The notes: generated by a model not told the origin, from the sequence alone. A stretch of 64,000 nucleotides of DNA from Leptolyngbya iicbica LK (GCF_004212215.1 NZ_QVFV01000004.1:186001-250000), one strand, 5' to 3'; counted from the first letter of the stretch, positions 8,565 through 19,544 are shown. Program-made: numbers and translations.

Positions 8565-8796
8565 GGCAAGATACTCAATCTAGGCCAATCATTTATCCTA
8601 TTTTAAGCATCTGCAAGAAAGCCGCGCAAAAGGGATTCTCAAAGCCGAGGCTAGCGGTTGGCAGCCCTCACCCTCGGGCGGAGAAAAAACGATGGTGGCT
8701 GGCCCAAGGGCTATTGGCGCGGAGGCTGGTGGGCAGAGAGGGACTGGATGGCCTCGGCCAGATGTCGGAACGACAGGCAGAATTAGGCGCAGCAAC

Positions 8797-9936
8797 ATGA
8801 CGGTACAGGATGTGATCATAGTCGGGGCAGGATTGGCGGGGTTGGTCTGTGCCCAGCGTTTGCAGCATGCCGGATACCAAGTTTGCCTGCTGGAAAAATC
8901 CCGGGGCTTGGGCGGGCGACTAGCCACCCGCCGCATTAATGGCGTGCCCCTTGACCATGGCGCTCGCTATCTGAGCAATCATGGCGATCGCCTGCAACAG
9001 CTCATGGCGAAGTGGCAGAGTCAAGGCATTTTGGCGCCATGGCAGCCCCACAGCTTTGCGCTAAATGCCGAGGGCGTCTTACAAGCTCAACCCACTCGCC
9101 AATCTTATTTTGTGGCTCCGGCTGGGATGAATGCGATTGGCAAACAGTTGGCCCAGGGGTTGACGATTTATCGTCAGCAGCGATTGGTGGGCTTAGCGCT
9201 GACTGAGCAGAAAACCTGGCAACTCACCGCTGAAATGGCGACGGATCAATCCCTGGTGGAACATCACGCTCGTGCGGTTGTGTTAGCGTTACCAGCTCCA
9301 CAGATTTTGCCGATTTTGGCACCGCTGGAGGCGATCGCCACCATTCAACCCCTGCGGCAAGCTCTGGCAACTGTCACTTATGCGCCCATTATTACGGTGA
9401 TGGCGCAGTACGCTAACCCCCAACCGCAAGGGACCGAGCCGTTGCTGTGCCCCCCGACTGATCCGTGGTTGGTCGAAGGGCATCCAGATACACCGCTGTT
9501 TTGGGTCGGTCAGGACAGTAGTAAGCGTTCTACCCATGAGCAGTCAGAGGAGACTCCGCTCAATGCTGAGATCAATGTCGTGATGCATAGCAGTGCGGCG
9601 TTTGCGCACAACTGGTTTGACTTGCCCGATTTGCAGCCCATTGGTCGTGCCCTGCTGGCCCAAGCCAGCGAATTCATTGCGACTTGGCTGCATGAACCGC
9701 AATCGTGGCAGGTGCATCGCTGGCGCTATGGGCTTGTTGAAACGCCCTGCGCCGAGGCTCTGCTGACCACCGCTCAACCACTGCCCCTAGCGGCCTGTGG
9801 TGATTGGTGCGGGTCAGCCAATTTAGATACCGCCTTGGAATCTGGCTGGGCTGCTGCTGAGGCCATTCACACCGCTCTAGGGGGTGAGGCGCTGCCCTCG
9901 TTTCCGACAGGCTTAGTGAATACCGCGAGTGATTGA
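8797..9936 (+). CDS. renalase-like FAD-dependent oxidoreductase
   Basis: About 379 residues from the ATG at 8797 (MTVQDVIIVGAGLAGLVCAQR); an upstream in-frame ATG at 8692 would add an unlikely Gly/Arg-rich leader. The N-terminal Rossmann dinucleotide fold GxGxxG is followed by LLEKSRGLGGRLATRRINGVPLDHGARYL, the FAD-binding 'GG' motif and the DHGA(Q/R)Y block typical of renalase-like amine oxidases. The C-terminal FAD motif CGDWCGSANLDTALESGWAAAE is also present. The protein should be a soluble flavoenzyme; renalase family members oxidise aberrant dihydronicotinamides, but the substrate here is unproven. It is flanked by unrelated genes. Confidence 0.9.
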   Translation: MTVQDVIIVGAGLAGLVCAQRLQHAGYQVCLLEKSRGLGGRLATRRINGVPLDHGARYLSNHGDRLQQLMAKWQSQGILAPWQPHSFALNAEGVLQAQPTRQSYFVAPAGMNAIGKQLAQGLTIYRQQRLVGLALTEQKTWQLTAEMATDQSLVEHHARAVVLALPAPQILPILAPLEAIATIQPLRQALATVTYAPIITVMAQYANPQPQGTEPLLCPPTDPWLVEGHPDTPLFWVGQDSSKRSTHEQSEETPLNAEINVVMHSSAAFAHNWFDLPDLQPIGRALLAQASEFIATWLHEPQSWQVHRWRYGLVETPCAEALLTTAQPLPLAACGDWCGSANLDTALESGWAAAEAIHTALGGEALPSFPTGLVNTASD

Positions 9937-10148
9937 GGTCGCCTTGCGGGTACTTGCCCGATCTGTCGAGATCTCCAAAGCCTGCCGCGGGGCCGCTGGT
10001 GAGAATATTGGAGTGAACGCGGCGCTGTCTGGTGACTGGAAGCCCGGCCGATGTTTGAGCTTAAATGAAAGTACTGTGCATAATGCCGACGGCTAACAAA
10101 AGCTGCGAGTGGTGGCGACAGCATCAATCTACGGTGGTCTGGATCTGA

Positions 10149-11462
10149 ATGGTGCGACTACAAACTAGCCCCAACGATGTGGACGATAGCGCGATCGCCC
10201 TGACTGCCGAACAGGCCGAGGCGCTGGATGCCTTGCAAGCCTTTGTTACCAGCACCGAAAAGCTGTATTTGCTGACGGGCTACGCGGGCACGGGCAAAAC
10301 GACCCTGCTGCAAATCTTCATCGCGGGTTTACGCGAGGCAGGGGACGATCGCAAGATTGTGCTGTCGGCTTTTAGTAACAAGGCGACTAAGGTACTCGCC
10401 ACCATGGCCGATGACTGGCAACTCGACGTCGATGCCATGACTTGTTGCACCTTGTTGGGTCTGCGGCCTGTCATCAATGAGGAGACGGGCAATCAAGAAT
10501 TTCAGCCCGATCGTAAGCAGGGTAGTCAGGTCGATCGCTACCGTCTGATCATTGTGGATGAATGCTCGATGGTGAATGAAGAACTGTGGCGCTTACTGGT
10601 GAACGCGGTTTCCAATCTCTACAGCAGTACGCAGATTTTGTTTGTGGGCGATCCGGCCCAACTGCCCCCGGTAAATGAGCCGGAATCCGCCTGCTTTCGC
10701 GAAATCCTCAACAAGGCGGAATTGACCGAAGTGGTGCGCTACGGCGGCGCGATCGGCGTGATTGCTGAAGACATTCGCCGCAATTTGGAGCGCGATCGCC
10801 TGCCCCGATTTCAAACGGATGTGAACCGCGATCGCACCGAGGGCTGCTTTGTGCTGCCGCGATCGATTTGGGAGCGCCTGATGCTCAAAGCGTTCACCAG
10901 TGATGCGTATCAGTTCAACCCCGATCAGGTGCGAGCGTTGGCCTATACCAACCGCCGCGTCGCCCACCTCAATCACAAAATTCGCCGCGCCATTTACGGC
11001 CCGACAGCCCTCCGCTTTGTGCCGGGGGAGCGCCTGATTGCCAGCAATCCCTGCATCGATGAGGAATCGATCATTTTGCCCACCTCTGCTGAATGTGAAG
11101 TCATCGAAGCCCGCCGCACTCGCGATGGCGAATGGCCCATCTGGCTGCTGTCAGTCGAAACGGATGAAGGCCACTTTCGGAACCTACGGGTACTGCACGA
11201 ATCCGGCGAGAGTGAGCTGAAGCTAAAACTCGACGACCTGGCCCGCAATAAAAACTGGATGGCCTTTTGGGATCTCAAACAGTACTTTCACGATGTTGAC
11301 TATGCCTACAGCCTCACCATCCACAAAAGCCAGGGCTCGACCTTTCAAGATGTATTTGTCGATGTGCCCTCCATGCTCGCCAACCGCAACATCATCGAGC
11401 GCAACCAGCTCTGCTACGTCGCCCTCACCCGCGCGGCCAAACGGTTATTTGTTTATCAATAA
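10149..11462 (+). CDS. RecD/Dda-like DNA helicase (SF1B)
   Basis: A 437-residue ATP-dependent helicase resembling the exonuclease V alpha/Dda group. Motif I is LLTGYAGTGKTTLLQ (about residues 41-55), motif II VDECSMVNEELW, motif III FVGDPAQLPPVNE, and the C-terminal UvrD-type motifs are YSLTIHKSQGSTFQDVFVD (motif V) and CYVALTRAAKRLFVY (motif VI). No N-terminal extension and no nuclease domain are present, so this is a stand-alone 5'-3' helicase rather than RecD of a RecBCD complex, whose other subunits are not here. It probably acts in DNA repair or replication restart. Its upstream neighbour is 212 bp away; it seems monocistronic. Confidence 0.93.
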   Translation: MVRLQTSPNDVDDSAIALTAEQAEALDALQAFVTSTEKLYLLTGYAGTGKTTLLQIFIAGLREAGDDRKIVLSAFSNKATKVLATMADDWQLDVDAMTCCTLLGLRPVINEETGNQEFQPDRKQGSQVDRYRLIIVDECSMVNEELWRLLVNAVSNLYSSTQILFVGDPAQLPPVNEPESACFREILNKAELTEVVRYGGAIGVIAEDIRRNLERDRLPRFQTDVNRDRTEGCFVLPRSIWERLMLKAFTSDAYQFNPDQVRALAYTNRRVAHLNHKIRRAIYGPTALRFVPGERLIASNPCIDEESIILPTSAECEVIEARRTRDGEWPIWLLSVETDEGHFRNLRVLHESGESELKLKLDDLARNKNWMAFWDLKQYFHDVDYAYSLTIHKSQGSTFQDVFVDVPSMLANRNIIERNQLCYVALTRAAKRLFVYQ

Positions 11463-12837
<1,375 letters not shown>

Positions 12838-12860
12838 GCGATCGCGATTGACACCATTAC

Positions 12861-12899
12861 AGACTGGATGTCGATGGTTCGATGTCCAGTCTTTTTTTT
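12861..12899 (+). terminator. intrinsic terminator of gap1
   Basis: AGACTGGA (12861-12868) pairs with TCCAGTCT (12885-12892), followed directly by a run of eight T residues (12892-12899). It begins 24 bp after the gap1 stop codon. The layout is that of a classical rho-independent terminator. Confidence 0.92.
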
Positions 12900-13136
12900 G
12901 CCGTAGTCGTCATTAATCAAGCTGAAGCGGTTTTTGGGTGGTTCATGAGTTGCGATCGCTCCAGGTACCCGGTCCCTGCCGGATGTTCCAATAATCTTAG
13001 GTCGTGACCAAGGGACCGGGTGCCTCGGCTTTAAGTCGGTTCCAAGGGGGCGTCGTGAAAGGCACGCAGCATGGCATCCTAGCACTGCTGTCAGGGCTCA
13101 ATTGGCTTCAGGGAAGAGGTTAAGCTGATAAGCCAC

Positions 13137-13304
13137 TTATTCGATGACCCGCCCTAGGCATACGAGTAGCGCGCTGAGCAAGCCTAAGGAAACGAGTACG
13201 AGCAGCAACATCCCCAGATTTTCGGGAAAATCTGCATTGCTGCTATTTTGTAGGCTATCGATAGGCGCGTAGGCCAGTTCGGTTGATGAATGTTGAGTCA
13301 CCAT
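13137..13304 (-). CDS. possible 55-residue single-span membrane protein
   Basis: A short open frame from ATG at 13304 to TAA at 13137. The translation begins MVTQHSSTELAYAPID, then a polar stretch, and ends with one strongly hydrophobic segment, NLGMLLLVLVSLGLLSALLV, and a short charged tail (CLGRVIE). That order (polar N-terminus, single helix, brief tail) is typical of real small membrane proteins and unlike random frames in this GC-moderate DNA. There is no strong ribosome-binding site (only AGAAGCGA just before the ATG). I recognise no family. It lies between the gap1 terminator and msrA in otherwise empty sequence. Confidence 0.5.
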   Translation of the reverse strand: MVTQHSSTELAYAPIDSLQNSSNADFPENLGMLLLVLVSLGLLSALLVCLGRVIE

Positions 13305-13402
13305 TCGCTTCTAGGCTTGAGTGGACGCTTGTCCCATCATAGCTAGTGACCTCAGGCAGCCTAAATCATGCCAGGGCAAGTCGTCCTAATCTAAACAAGA
13401 AT

Positions 13403-13430
13403 GGCTCGGGATGCGATCGCACCCCAAGCC
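13403..13430 (-). terminator. HIP1-centred palindrome downstream of msrA
   Basis: A 28-bp interrupted palindrome, GGCTCGGG / CCCCAAGCC around TGCGATCGCA, with only two mismatched positions. It lies 35 bp after the msrA stop on the minus strand, with a modest T-rich stretch beyond (ATTCTTGTTT). It may act as the msrA terminator, but it could equally be a HIP1 site whose flanks happen to pair. Confidence 0.45.
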
Positions 13431-13465
13431 GTAAATTCAATATTTGCTTTTCAGAGTGGCCTGGC

Positions 13466-14119
13466 TTACACGCTCAGGCCAGTTGGGCAAGCGACGCCGG
13501 TACCGCCCAACCCACAGTAACCACCAGGATTTTTCGCCAGATACTGCTGGTGATAGTCTTCCGCGTAGTAGAACTCGGGCGCATCCAAGATTTCGGTCGT
13601 AATTTTGCTGTACCCTTCCTGCTTCAGACGCTGCTGGTAGGCATCGCGAGACGCTTCGGCCAACTTGCGTTGCTCGTCTGAGTAGGTATAGATTCCCGAA
13701 CGATATTGAGTGCCCGTGTCATTGCCCTGGCGCATACCCTGGGTCGGATTGTGATTTTCCCAAAAGACTTTGAGAATGCCCTCGTAGCTAATGACGCTGG
13801 GATCGTAAACCACGAGTACGACTTCGTTGTGGCCTGTCATGCCAGAACACACTTCGCGATATGTCGGATTCGGCGTATAGCCTGCGGCATAGCCCACTGC
13901 CGTGCTGTACACACCATCGGTTTGCCAAAACTTACGCTCAGCTCCCCAAAAGCAGCCCATGCCAAATAAGGCAGTTTCCATGCCAGCGGGAAAGGGGGGC
14001 TTGAGGGCATTGCCGTTGACATAGTGCTTATCGGGCACCGGCATCGGTTCGCTGCGGCCCGGCAGCGCTTCGTCAGGGCTGGGAAGTTCAAGCTTTTTGC
14101 CAAAGCCAAATAACACCAT
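13466..14119 (-). CDS. msrA: peptide-methionine (S)-S-oxide reductase
   Basis: A 217-residue MsrA, which reduces methionine-S-sulfoxide in proteins and thereby repairs oxidative damage. The catalytic motif GMGCFWGAE has the nucleophile Cys56. [29 protein letters not shown] and the [12 protein letters not shown] block are standard. The C-terminal [14 protein letters not shown] carries Cys202 and Cys211, probable resolving cysteines regenerated by thioredoxin. The first 45 residues ([15 protein letters not shown]) form an extension also seen in other cyanobacterial and plant MsrA proteins. Cytosolic. The gene appears monocistronic. Confidence 0.96.
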   Translation of the reverse strand: MVLFGFGKKLELPSPDEALPGRSEPMPVPDKHYVNGNALKPPFPAGMETALFGMGCFWGAERKFWQTDGVYSTAVGYAAGYTPNPTYREVCSGMTGHNEVVLVVYDPSVISYEGILKVFWENHNPTQGMRQGNDTGTQYRSGIYTYSDEQRKLAEASRDAYQQRLKQEGYSKITTEILDAPEFYYAEDYHQQYLAKNPGGYCGLGGTGVACPTGLSV

Positions 14120-14301
14120 AGGTTTGTCTCAAAGATTGATGTAAGCGTCCTGTTTCACTATAAAACACGCTTTTTGTCGTCACCCTAAGAAATGGCTGAG
14201 AAACCGTGGGGAAAACCGTAAAGCGGCTAAATCGCGTGGATAATTCCACTCCTTTAGTCACTCTCCTGATGGTGAGAACTCTCGGGACCGAGAGATACGT
14301 G

Positions 14302-16005
14302 TTATCCCACCGTTTCCTTGAGCGGAGTCGGGGACGGTGGGGTCGCTTGCTGACGCTGGACGATCGCTAACCCGGTCTCTAGAGCTTGCAGGCGATCGCT
14401 CAACCAGTGGTCATCCGGCACCAGGGCACCAATACCGAGCTTTTCCAAACGGCGTTGCACTTTGCCCGTTGCGCCTACAATCATCACGTCGCGATTATCT
14501 TCCACCGCTTCTTGTACGGCATTTTCTAACGCTAGGGAAGAAGTGACGCCTAAGACGGGGACTTCGCTCAGGTCAATAATCAGCACATCATAGGTGCCGA
14601 TCGCATCGTGCTCGCGAGAAATCGCCTTAGCGACGCCAAAAATCATCGGCCCGCTGAGATGGAACAGCAGGAGGCGGCCATTGGCCTGATCAAGGATGGC
14701 CTTTTCCTCAGCGGAGAGAACGATTTGATCATCGGCATCCGTGATGGTTTTCACCGATTCGGTCTGCAACTCTTCCAACCGAGCAATGGTGAGAATGTTG
14801 GCGATAAAGACACCCACTGCCACGGCGACCATTAAGTCGACAAAGACAGTCAAAGCGACCACGCTATAAACGATCCCGGCAGCTTTCCAAGAAATTTTGT
14901 GAACCCGCTTGAGGAAGCCCCAATCGATAATGTCGATACCCACCTTGAGAACGATGCCCGCGAGCACCGCGAGGGGAATGCCCGAAGTTAACGGCGCTGC
15001 CCACAGCACGACTACCAACAAAATCAAGGCGCGGCTGATCCCCGAGAGGGCGGTGCGTCCGCCAGCCTGAATATTCACAACGGTCGCCGTGGTGGCACCG
15101 GAACCCGCAATGCCCCCACAGAGGCCCGTCACGATATTGGCAATGCCCTGACCAATCAGTTCCTTATTGGACTTGTGCTCGTGGCGGGTGAGGCTGTCAG
15201 ACACCAAACAGGTCAGTAGACAGTCGATGGAGCCGACCATACCCAGCACCATCGCGTTGACAAACATCAGGCGCAGGTTGCCGGGGGTAAAGGTCGGGAA
15301 CTGAAAGTCCGGTAACCCAGGGGTGATTTCGCCAATGGTGGAAATGGTGCGGATGTCGATGTTGCGCAGAAAAATTAAGGAGACGAGGGTGCCAATGACC
15401 AGCGCCACTAACTGAGGCGGCACATACCGCTTGAGTGTATTGGGATAGAGGAATAAAATCGCCAGGGTCAAAATGCCGAGTCCCGTTTCCCACGGACTGA
15501 GGTTGGCAATCAGCGTGGGCAAGTTGGTGATGACGCCCAGGACGCCTCCCGTCGGCGTCTCTTGACCGAGGAAAGGGGCAATCTGCATGAAAATCAGAAT
15601 CACACCGATGCCCGTCATAAAGCCTGAGATGACGTTGTAGGGCAGCATGGTGATGTAGCGCCCCAGCTTCAGCAAGCCAAAAGCGATTTGAAAGAGGCCC
15701 GCCAGCATCACCACGGTAAACGCCATGGCTAAGCCGTTTTCAGGGTCGCTGGCGGTGGTCGCTGCGATAACGGCTGTAATGATGACCGTCATCGGACCAG
15801 TCGGTTCAGAAATCAGGCTGGGAGTGCCGCCGAATAAGGCTGCAAAAAAGCCGACGAGAATTGCCCCCCAGAGGCCAGCGGCGGCCCCCGCGCCCGAGGC
15901 AATCCCGAAGGCGAGGGCCATGGGCAAGGCGACGACGGCAGCGGTAAGACCGCCGAGAATGTCGCCCCGCAGGTTGCGGAAGTTTATGCGGTTAGTAATA
16001 GCCAT
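14302..16005 (-). CDS. bicA: BicA-type SulP bicarbonate transporter
   Basis: About 567 residues from ATG at 16005 (MAITNRINFRNLRGDILGG); an upstream in-frame ATG at 16038 adds 11 poorly conserved residues. The protein follows cyanobacterial BicA, as I know it, almost block for block: LTAAVVALPMALAFGIASGAGA, GGTPSLISEPTGPMTVI, DSLTRHEHKSNKELIGQG, NIQAGGRTALSG and DIIDWGFLKRVHKIS. A cytoplasmic STAS domain follows (about residues 430-545, LLLFHLSGPMIFGVAKAISREH). BicA is a Na+-dependent, low-affinity, high-flux HCO3- transporter of the inner membrane in the CO2-concentrating mechanism. It is the last gene of a leftward operon after the SulP and stress-protein genes (gap to the latter 56 bp from this start). 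Confidence 0.93.
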   Translation of the reverse strand: MAITNRINFRNLRGDILGGLTAAVVALPMALAFGIASGAGAAAGLWGAILVGFFAALFGGTPSLISEPTGPMTVIITAVIAATTASDPENGLAMAFTVVMLAGLFQIAFGLLKLGRYITMLPYNVISGFMTGIGVILIFMQIAPFLGQETPTGGVLGVITNLPTLIANLSPWETGLGILTLAILFLYPNTLKRYVPPQLVALVIGTLVSLIFLRNIDIRTISTIGEITPGLPDFQFPTFTPGNLRLMFVNAMVLGMVGSIDCLLTCLVSDSLTRHEHKSNKELIGQGIANIVTGLCGGIAGSGATTATVVNIQAGGRTALSGISRALILLVVVLWAAPLTSGIPLAVLAGIVLKVGIDIIDWGFLKRVHKISWKAAGIVYSVVALTVFVDLMVAVAVGVFIANILTIARLEELQTESVKTITDADDQIVLSAEEKAILDQANGRLLLFHLSGPMIFGVAKAISREHDAIGTYDVLIIDLSEVPVLGVTSSLALENAVQEAVEDNRDVMIVGATGKVQRRLEKLGIGALVPDDHWLSDRLQALETGLAIVQRQQATPPSPTPLKETVG

Positions 16006-16061
16006 GTTGTCATCAGTAGTCATAACCATAGTCAGCAAAAGAATGGGAGCGATCGCTCCCG

Positions 16062-16925
16062 TTAGCGAAATAGCAATACGGGGACGGGGCTAATCTGTAA
16101 CAGCTGCAGCGTGGTACTGCCGATAATCAGGCGACGAATGCGGCTATGACCGTAGGCCCCCATCAGCAACAAGTGCATTTGATGAGTTTCGATATAGTCG
16201 GCGATCGCCGTTTCGGGCACCCCAGGAATGAACTGACAGATCGGTTGCCATCCCGCCGCCTGCGCTTGCTGGTCAGCTTCCTTGAGGTGAGCCTGAGCGA
16301 CTACATCATCCGCTTTTTTGCCAACCGTTACAATATGTAACGCCAATCCTTTAAACGCTGGCGAAGCTAAGAGAAAGGTCAGCATCTTTTGCGCACTGGG
16401 ACTCCCGTCATAGGCCAACAGCAGTCTTTCAATCGGTTGATAATCTCGGGTCGTAATCAAACAAGGTTTATGACTGGCCCGGACAATTCGCTCAACTTTG
16501 GTGCCCAGATGGTCTTGGGCAAACTCTGCCGCTTCACCCCGCTTGCCCAGCATGATCAAGTCGGCTTCAGCTTCAAAATCCTGCAGGATATCCACCAGGT
16601 AGCCCGTTTCATGGATGAGCCGCAGTTGGGTAGCGCCCGCCGCGTGCAGTTGCTGCTCGGCATCTTGCAAAATTAGCTGGGCTTTTTGATGGTTGAGTTT
16701 GGCTCGTTCATGTTCCAATTCGACCAACTGGTCAAGGAGCTCACGAGAGGCCCCGAGCCCGATCGCTCCGCTGTAGTTGCCCGTGGAAGCCACTTTTTGG
16801 CTGCGAATGTCAGACACATAGAGTACGTCCACCTGGGCCTGCAACCGGGGGGCTAACCACCCAGCATATTGGTAGCTGCTCTGGGCAAAGGTCGACCCAT
16901 CGGTACAAAGCAAAATATGTTTCAT
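16062..16925 (-). CDS. tandem universal stress protein
   Basis: A 287-residue protein made of two UspA domains. The first (about 1-145) begins MKHILLCTDGSTFAQSSYQYAG and contains LIMLGKRGEAAEFAQDHLGTKVERIVR. The second (about 150-287) begins RLLLAYDGSPSAQKML and ends MGAYGHSRIRRLIIGSTTLQLLQ, with the ATP-binding pattern G-x2-G-x9-G-S/T. ATP or AMP binding by domain 2 is therefore likely. It is placed between two anion-transporter genes, 11 bp after the first and about 56 bp before bicA, so it is probably co-expressed with them and may sense energy status for transport. That regulatory role is inference. Confidence 0.93.
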   Translation of the reverse strand: MKHILLCTDGSTFAQSSYQYAGWLAPRLQAQVDVLYVSDIRSQKVASTGNYSGAIGLGASRELLDQLVELEHERAKLNHQKAQLILQDAEQQLHAAGATQLRLIHETGYLVDILQDFEAEADLIMLGKRGEAAEFAQDHLGTKVERIVRASHKPCLITTRDYQPIERLLLAYDGSPSAQKMLTFLLASPAFKGLALHIVTVGKKADDVVAQAHLKEADQQAQAAGWQPICQFIPGVPETAIADYIETHQMHLLLMGAYGHSRIRRLIIGSTTLQLLQISPVPVLLFR

Positions 16926-16936
16926 CGACTCTCGTT

Positions 16937-18466
16937 CTAATGATCTGCCAGGTTATTGAGGGCATTGGGATCGTTATGGGTCGCCAGTCGATTGAGCAGC
17001 GACTGACTCGCATCATTAATGCCCAGTAGCTCGACATCGGCCCCATGGCGGCGAAATTTGAGCACCACCCGATCAATCGCATTCACCGCCGACTGATCCC
17101 ACAGATGGGCATGGCTGAAATCGACAATCACCCGTTCCAAATCTTCCTCAAAGTCAAAGGCATTGAGAAATTCTTCGACCGATACAAAAAAGAGTTGACC
17201 CGCCACTTTATAGGTGCGCTCCATGCCGTCTTCACTGAGCACCGAGTCCACAAAGACGACTTGCGCAATCTTATTGGAGAAAAAAACCGTACTCAGGGCA
17301 ATGCCCACAATGACGCCGATCGCCAAATTGTGGGTGTAAATCGTGATGATCACCGTGGTCACCATCACCGCCGTTTCGCTTTTGGGAATGCGACGGACAT
17401 TTTTGATCGAGGCCCAGTTAAACGTGCCGATGGAAACCATGATCATTACCGCCACCAGTGCCGCCATGGGAATCTGGCTTACCCAGCGCCCCAGTGCCAG
17501 GATGAAAAACAGCAAGAACACCCCTGCCGATAGCGTCGAAAGCCGTTTGCGTCCGCCTGACTGGATATTGATGACCGACTGGCCAATCATGGCGCACCCG
17601 GCCATACCGCCAAAAAAGCCCGTGATGATATTTGCGATGCCCTGGCCTTTGGCTTCCTGGTTTTTGTCGCTGGGGGTATCCGTCAACTCATCCACTAGCG
17701 AAGCCGTGAGCAGCGACTCCAGCAGGCCGACGATCGCCATCGTGGCCGATACCGGCACAATGATTTGCAGCGTTTCGAGATTGAGGGGCACCTGCGGCAG
17801 CAGGAAGACAGGCGGCGTGGTTGGCAATTCGCCCATATCCCCCACGGTTGGCACATTTAGATTCAAAGTGATCGCCGCAAGGGTGAGCACGATAATCGCC
17901 ACTAGCGGTGACGGCACCAATTGCGTGATGCGTGGCAGTACGTAAATGATGGCCAACCCGATCGCCACCATCGCGTACACGACCCACGACACGCCCTGAA
18001 GTTGAGGCAACTGCGCCTGAAAGATCAGAATAGCCAGGGCATTCACAAATCCCACCATGACGGCGCGGGGCACAAACTTCATCTGTTTGCCCAGCTTGAG
18101 CACCCCAAACAGAATCTGAAAAATGCCCGTGAGAATGGTGGCCGCAAACAAATATTGCAGCCCGTAATCTTTCACCAGATACACCATCAGCAGGGCCATA
18201 GCGCCTGTTGCTGCAGAAATGAGTCCCGGTCGCCCTCCCACAAATGCGGTCACGACGGCAATGATGAAGGAGGCATACAGCCCCACTTTGGGATCGACTC
18301 CCGCAATGATGGAGAAGGCGATCGCTTCGGGGATCAGCGCCAATGCCACCACGGTTCCGGCCAGCAAATCGCGCGGCACATTGGAAAACCAATCGCGTCG
18401 CAGTTGGGTGGCATTGAACCAGGTGCTGGTGGTCACAGACCTCTCCTTGGCAAAATCGTCAGACAT
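16937..18466 (-). CDS. SulP-family anion transporter, second paralogue
   Basis: A 509-residue inner-membrane SLC26/SulP protein with about 10-12 hydrophobic segments followed by a C-terminal STAS domain (from about residue 415, [19 protein letters not shown]). The SulP signature region is near the start: [34 protein letters not shown], then [51 protein letters not shown] is the conserved central block. It is clearly different from BicA in the adjacent gene, lacking the SEPTGPMTV block, and is closer to a cyanobacterial SulP subgroup of uncertain substrate (sulfate or bicarbonate). It is the first gene of the transporter / stress-protein / bicA operon. Confidence 0.92.
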   Translation of the reverse strand: MSDDFAKERSVTTSTWFNATQLRRDWFSNVPRDLLAGTVVALALIPEAIAFSIIAGVDPKVGLYASFIIAVVTAFVGGRPGLISAATGAMALLMVYLVKDYGLQYLFAATILTGIFQILFGVLKLGKQMKFVPRAVMVGFVNALAILIFQAQLPQLQGVSWVVYAMVAIGLAIIYVLPRITQLVPSPLVAIIVLTLAAITLNLNVPTVGDMGELPTTPPVFLLPQVPLNLETLQIIVPVSATMAIVGLLESLLTASLVDELTDTPSDKNQEAKGQGIANIITGFFGGMAGCAMIGQSVINIQSGGRKRLSTLSAGVFLLFFILALGRWVSQIPMAALVAVMIMVSIGTFNWASIKNVRRIPKSETAVMVTTVIITIYTHNLAIGVIVGIALSTVFFSNKIAQVVFVDSVLSEDGMERTYKVAGQLFFVSVEEFLNAFDFEEDLERVIVDFSHAHLWDQSAVNAIDRVVLKFRRHGADVELLGINDASQSLLNRLATHNDPNALNNLADH

Positions 18467-18804
18467 TGAGTGCAGCGGCGATCGCGGCTGATTTAAGTGG
18501 CGCGATCGCGGATCTACCTTGGTTCGAAGTGATCAACAGCCAATAGTCGCGGGTCCGGCAACGGCCATCCCGATTCAATCAAGATTGAGTTAATCAAATC
18601 GAGACAATTGATCAGCACCCCAGGTAGCTCTACTATGCCGGACGCCCGTGACATTCCTCAAGTTTTAATGAGATTGGCGGGGGCATGGGTTGAGGAGGGG
18701 CGATCGCAAATTGCAACGGTCACGGTCTCCCTAGCGCTAGATCTAGGCTCGGATGCGGATGAGAGGGCGATGACACCGATTGATTGAATATAAAACGCTA
18801 ATCG
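18467..18804. other. leader of the carbon-transporter operon
   Basis: A 338-bp spacer between the operon start and the PIN toxin gene. Two GCGATCGC octamers lie in 18479-18510. Around 18570-18600 are AT-rich partial dyads (CAATCAAGATTGAG, GTTAATCAAATCGAG), the sort of sequence LysR-type regulators bind, but this is only suggestive. A 50-codon frame (ATG 18635 to TGA 18787) has no convincing support and I do not call it a gene. Confidence 0.45.
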
Positions 18805-19296
18805 TCAACTACTTTCGTTAACGTCTTGCAAAATTTGGCGATATAAGTCTGGGTGGACTCGAAATTTTGCTTGAACGACGAGTGCGTCCAAAATCGGTTT
18901 CAACTGGGTGATCAGATTGTTTTGCTTGGCCGCGACCAATACGCCCAAGAGCCCGGTGACTTTGAGTCCCAGCCGTTGCGCAACTTGTCTCCCCAAACGT
19001 TCATCAATGAGTAAGCGATCAGCTTGGAGTTCGATGGCTAGAGCAATGGCTGCCGCTTCTCCGAGGTCAAGTGCTGCTTGTAAGCTGGCGACGAGGGCTT
19101 GATCATGCGCTGGCTGCACAACAATCCAGTCGGCCTCTGAGAGTGCAGCAATATCAATGCCAAAAGTTTCGAGCGCGCGAATTTCAGCATCAACGATGGG
19201 CGGAATGACGATTCTGCCATAGAGCCGTTGGAGCAGGGAAAGTTGGTGAATCCTCAACAGATTGCTGACTGGCGAGGTATCACTGATAATTATCAT
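18805..19296 (-). CDS. DUF3368 PIN-like toxin
   Basis: A 163-residue predicted ribonuclease toxin of the DUF3368/PIN-like fold. It starts IIISDTSPVSNLLRIHQLSLLQRLYGRIVIPPIV, with the first acidic residue of the active site (SDTSP), then AEIRALE-type acidic helix. Near the middle LDLGEAAAIALAIELQADRLLIDERLGRQVA gives the central acidic residues (E in GEAAA, D and E in IDERLGR). This matches DUF3368 toxins as I know them. The start overlaps the stop of the antitoxin gene upstream by four bases (ATGA), the usual translational coupling of toxin-antitoxin pairs. Confidence 0.9.
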   Translation of the reverse strand: MIIISDTSPVSNLLRIHQLSLLQRLYGRIVIPPIVDAEIRALETFGIDIAALSEADWIVVQPAHDQALVASLQAALDLGEAAAIALAIELQADRLLIDERLGRQVAQRLGLKVTGLLGVLVAAKQNNLITQLKPILDALVVQAKFRVHPDLYRQILQDVNESS

Positions 19297-19544
19297 TGCC
19301 AGTCGTTTTGGCGGAGGCTGGCAATATCGGCCTGGTAATCAGCGAGGTCGTAATGTAAATTGATGCCGCGATCGTAAAGCAGCGCCTGAAACTGGATTTG
19401 ATGCATCCTCGCAATCTGGCTCGCCGTGCCGAGGGTAATGAGTTCTTGCTGAAAGAGAGCGACAGCGATTTCGCGCAACCAGTCTGCTTGGGACAGAGGC
19501 TGGTCTTGAGTCAAGGGATCAGGAATGTCGAGAGTGATTTTCAT
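19293..19544 (-). CDS. UPF0175-family antitoxin
   Basis: About 83 residues from ATG at 19544 (MKITLDIPDPLTQDQ). A GTG at 19565 would add seven residues (MSGSPPA). The family pattern is visible: LREIAVALFQQELITLGTASQIARMHQIQFQALLYDRGIN with the helix-turn-helix-like centre that gives DNA binding, and the C-terminal toxin-interacting segment LHYDLADYQADIASLRQ. It overlaps the DUF3368 gene by four bases, and both read leftward. The pair should be a type II toxin-antitoxin module with autoregulation by the antitoxin. Confidence 0.88.
   Translation of the reverse strand: MKITLDIPDPLTQDQPLSQADWLREIAVALFQQELITLGTASQIARMHQIQFQALLYDRGINLHYDLADYQADIASLRQNDWQ

Noticed and set aside
12861-12899. tRNA T-loop-like GGTTCGA string near gap1
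   Set aside because: It is part of the gap1 terminator loop; there is no cloverleaf around it. No tRNA was found elsewhere either.
18635-18787. 50-codon frame in the leader of the transporter operon
   Set aside because: No ribosome-binding site at a convincing distance, no membrane or family pattern, and it lies in regulatory sequence; composition is compatible with chance.
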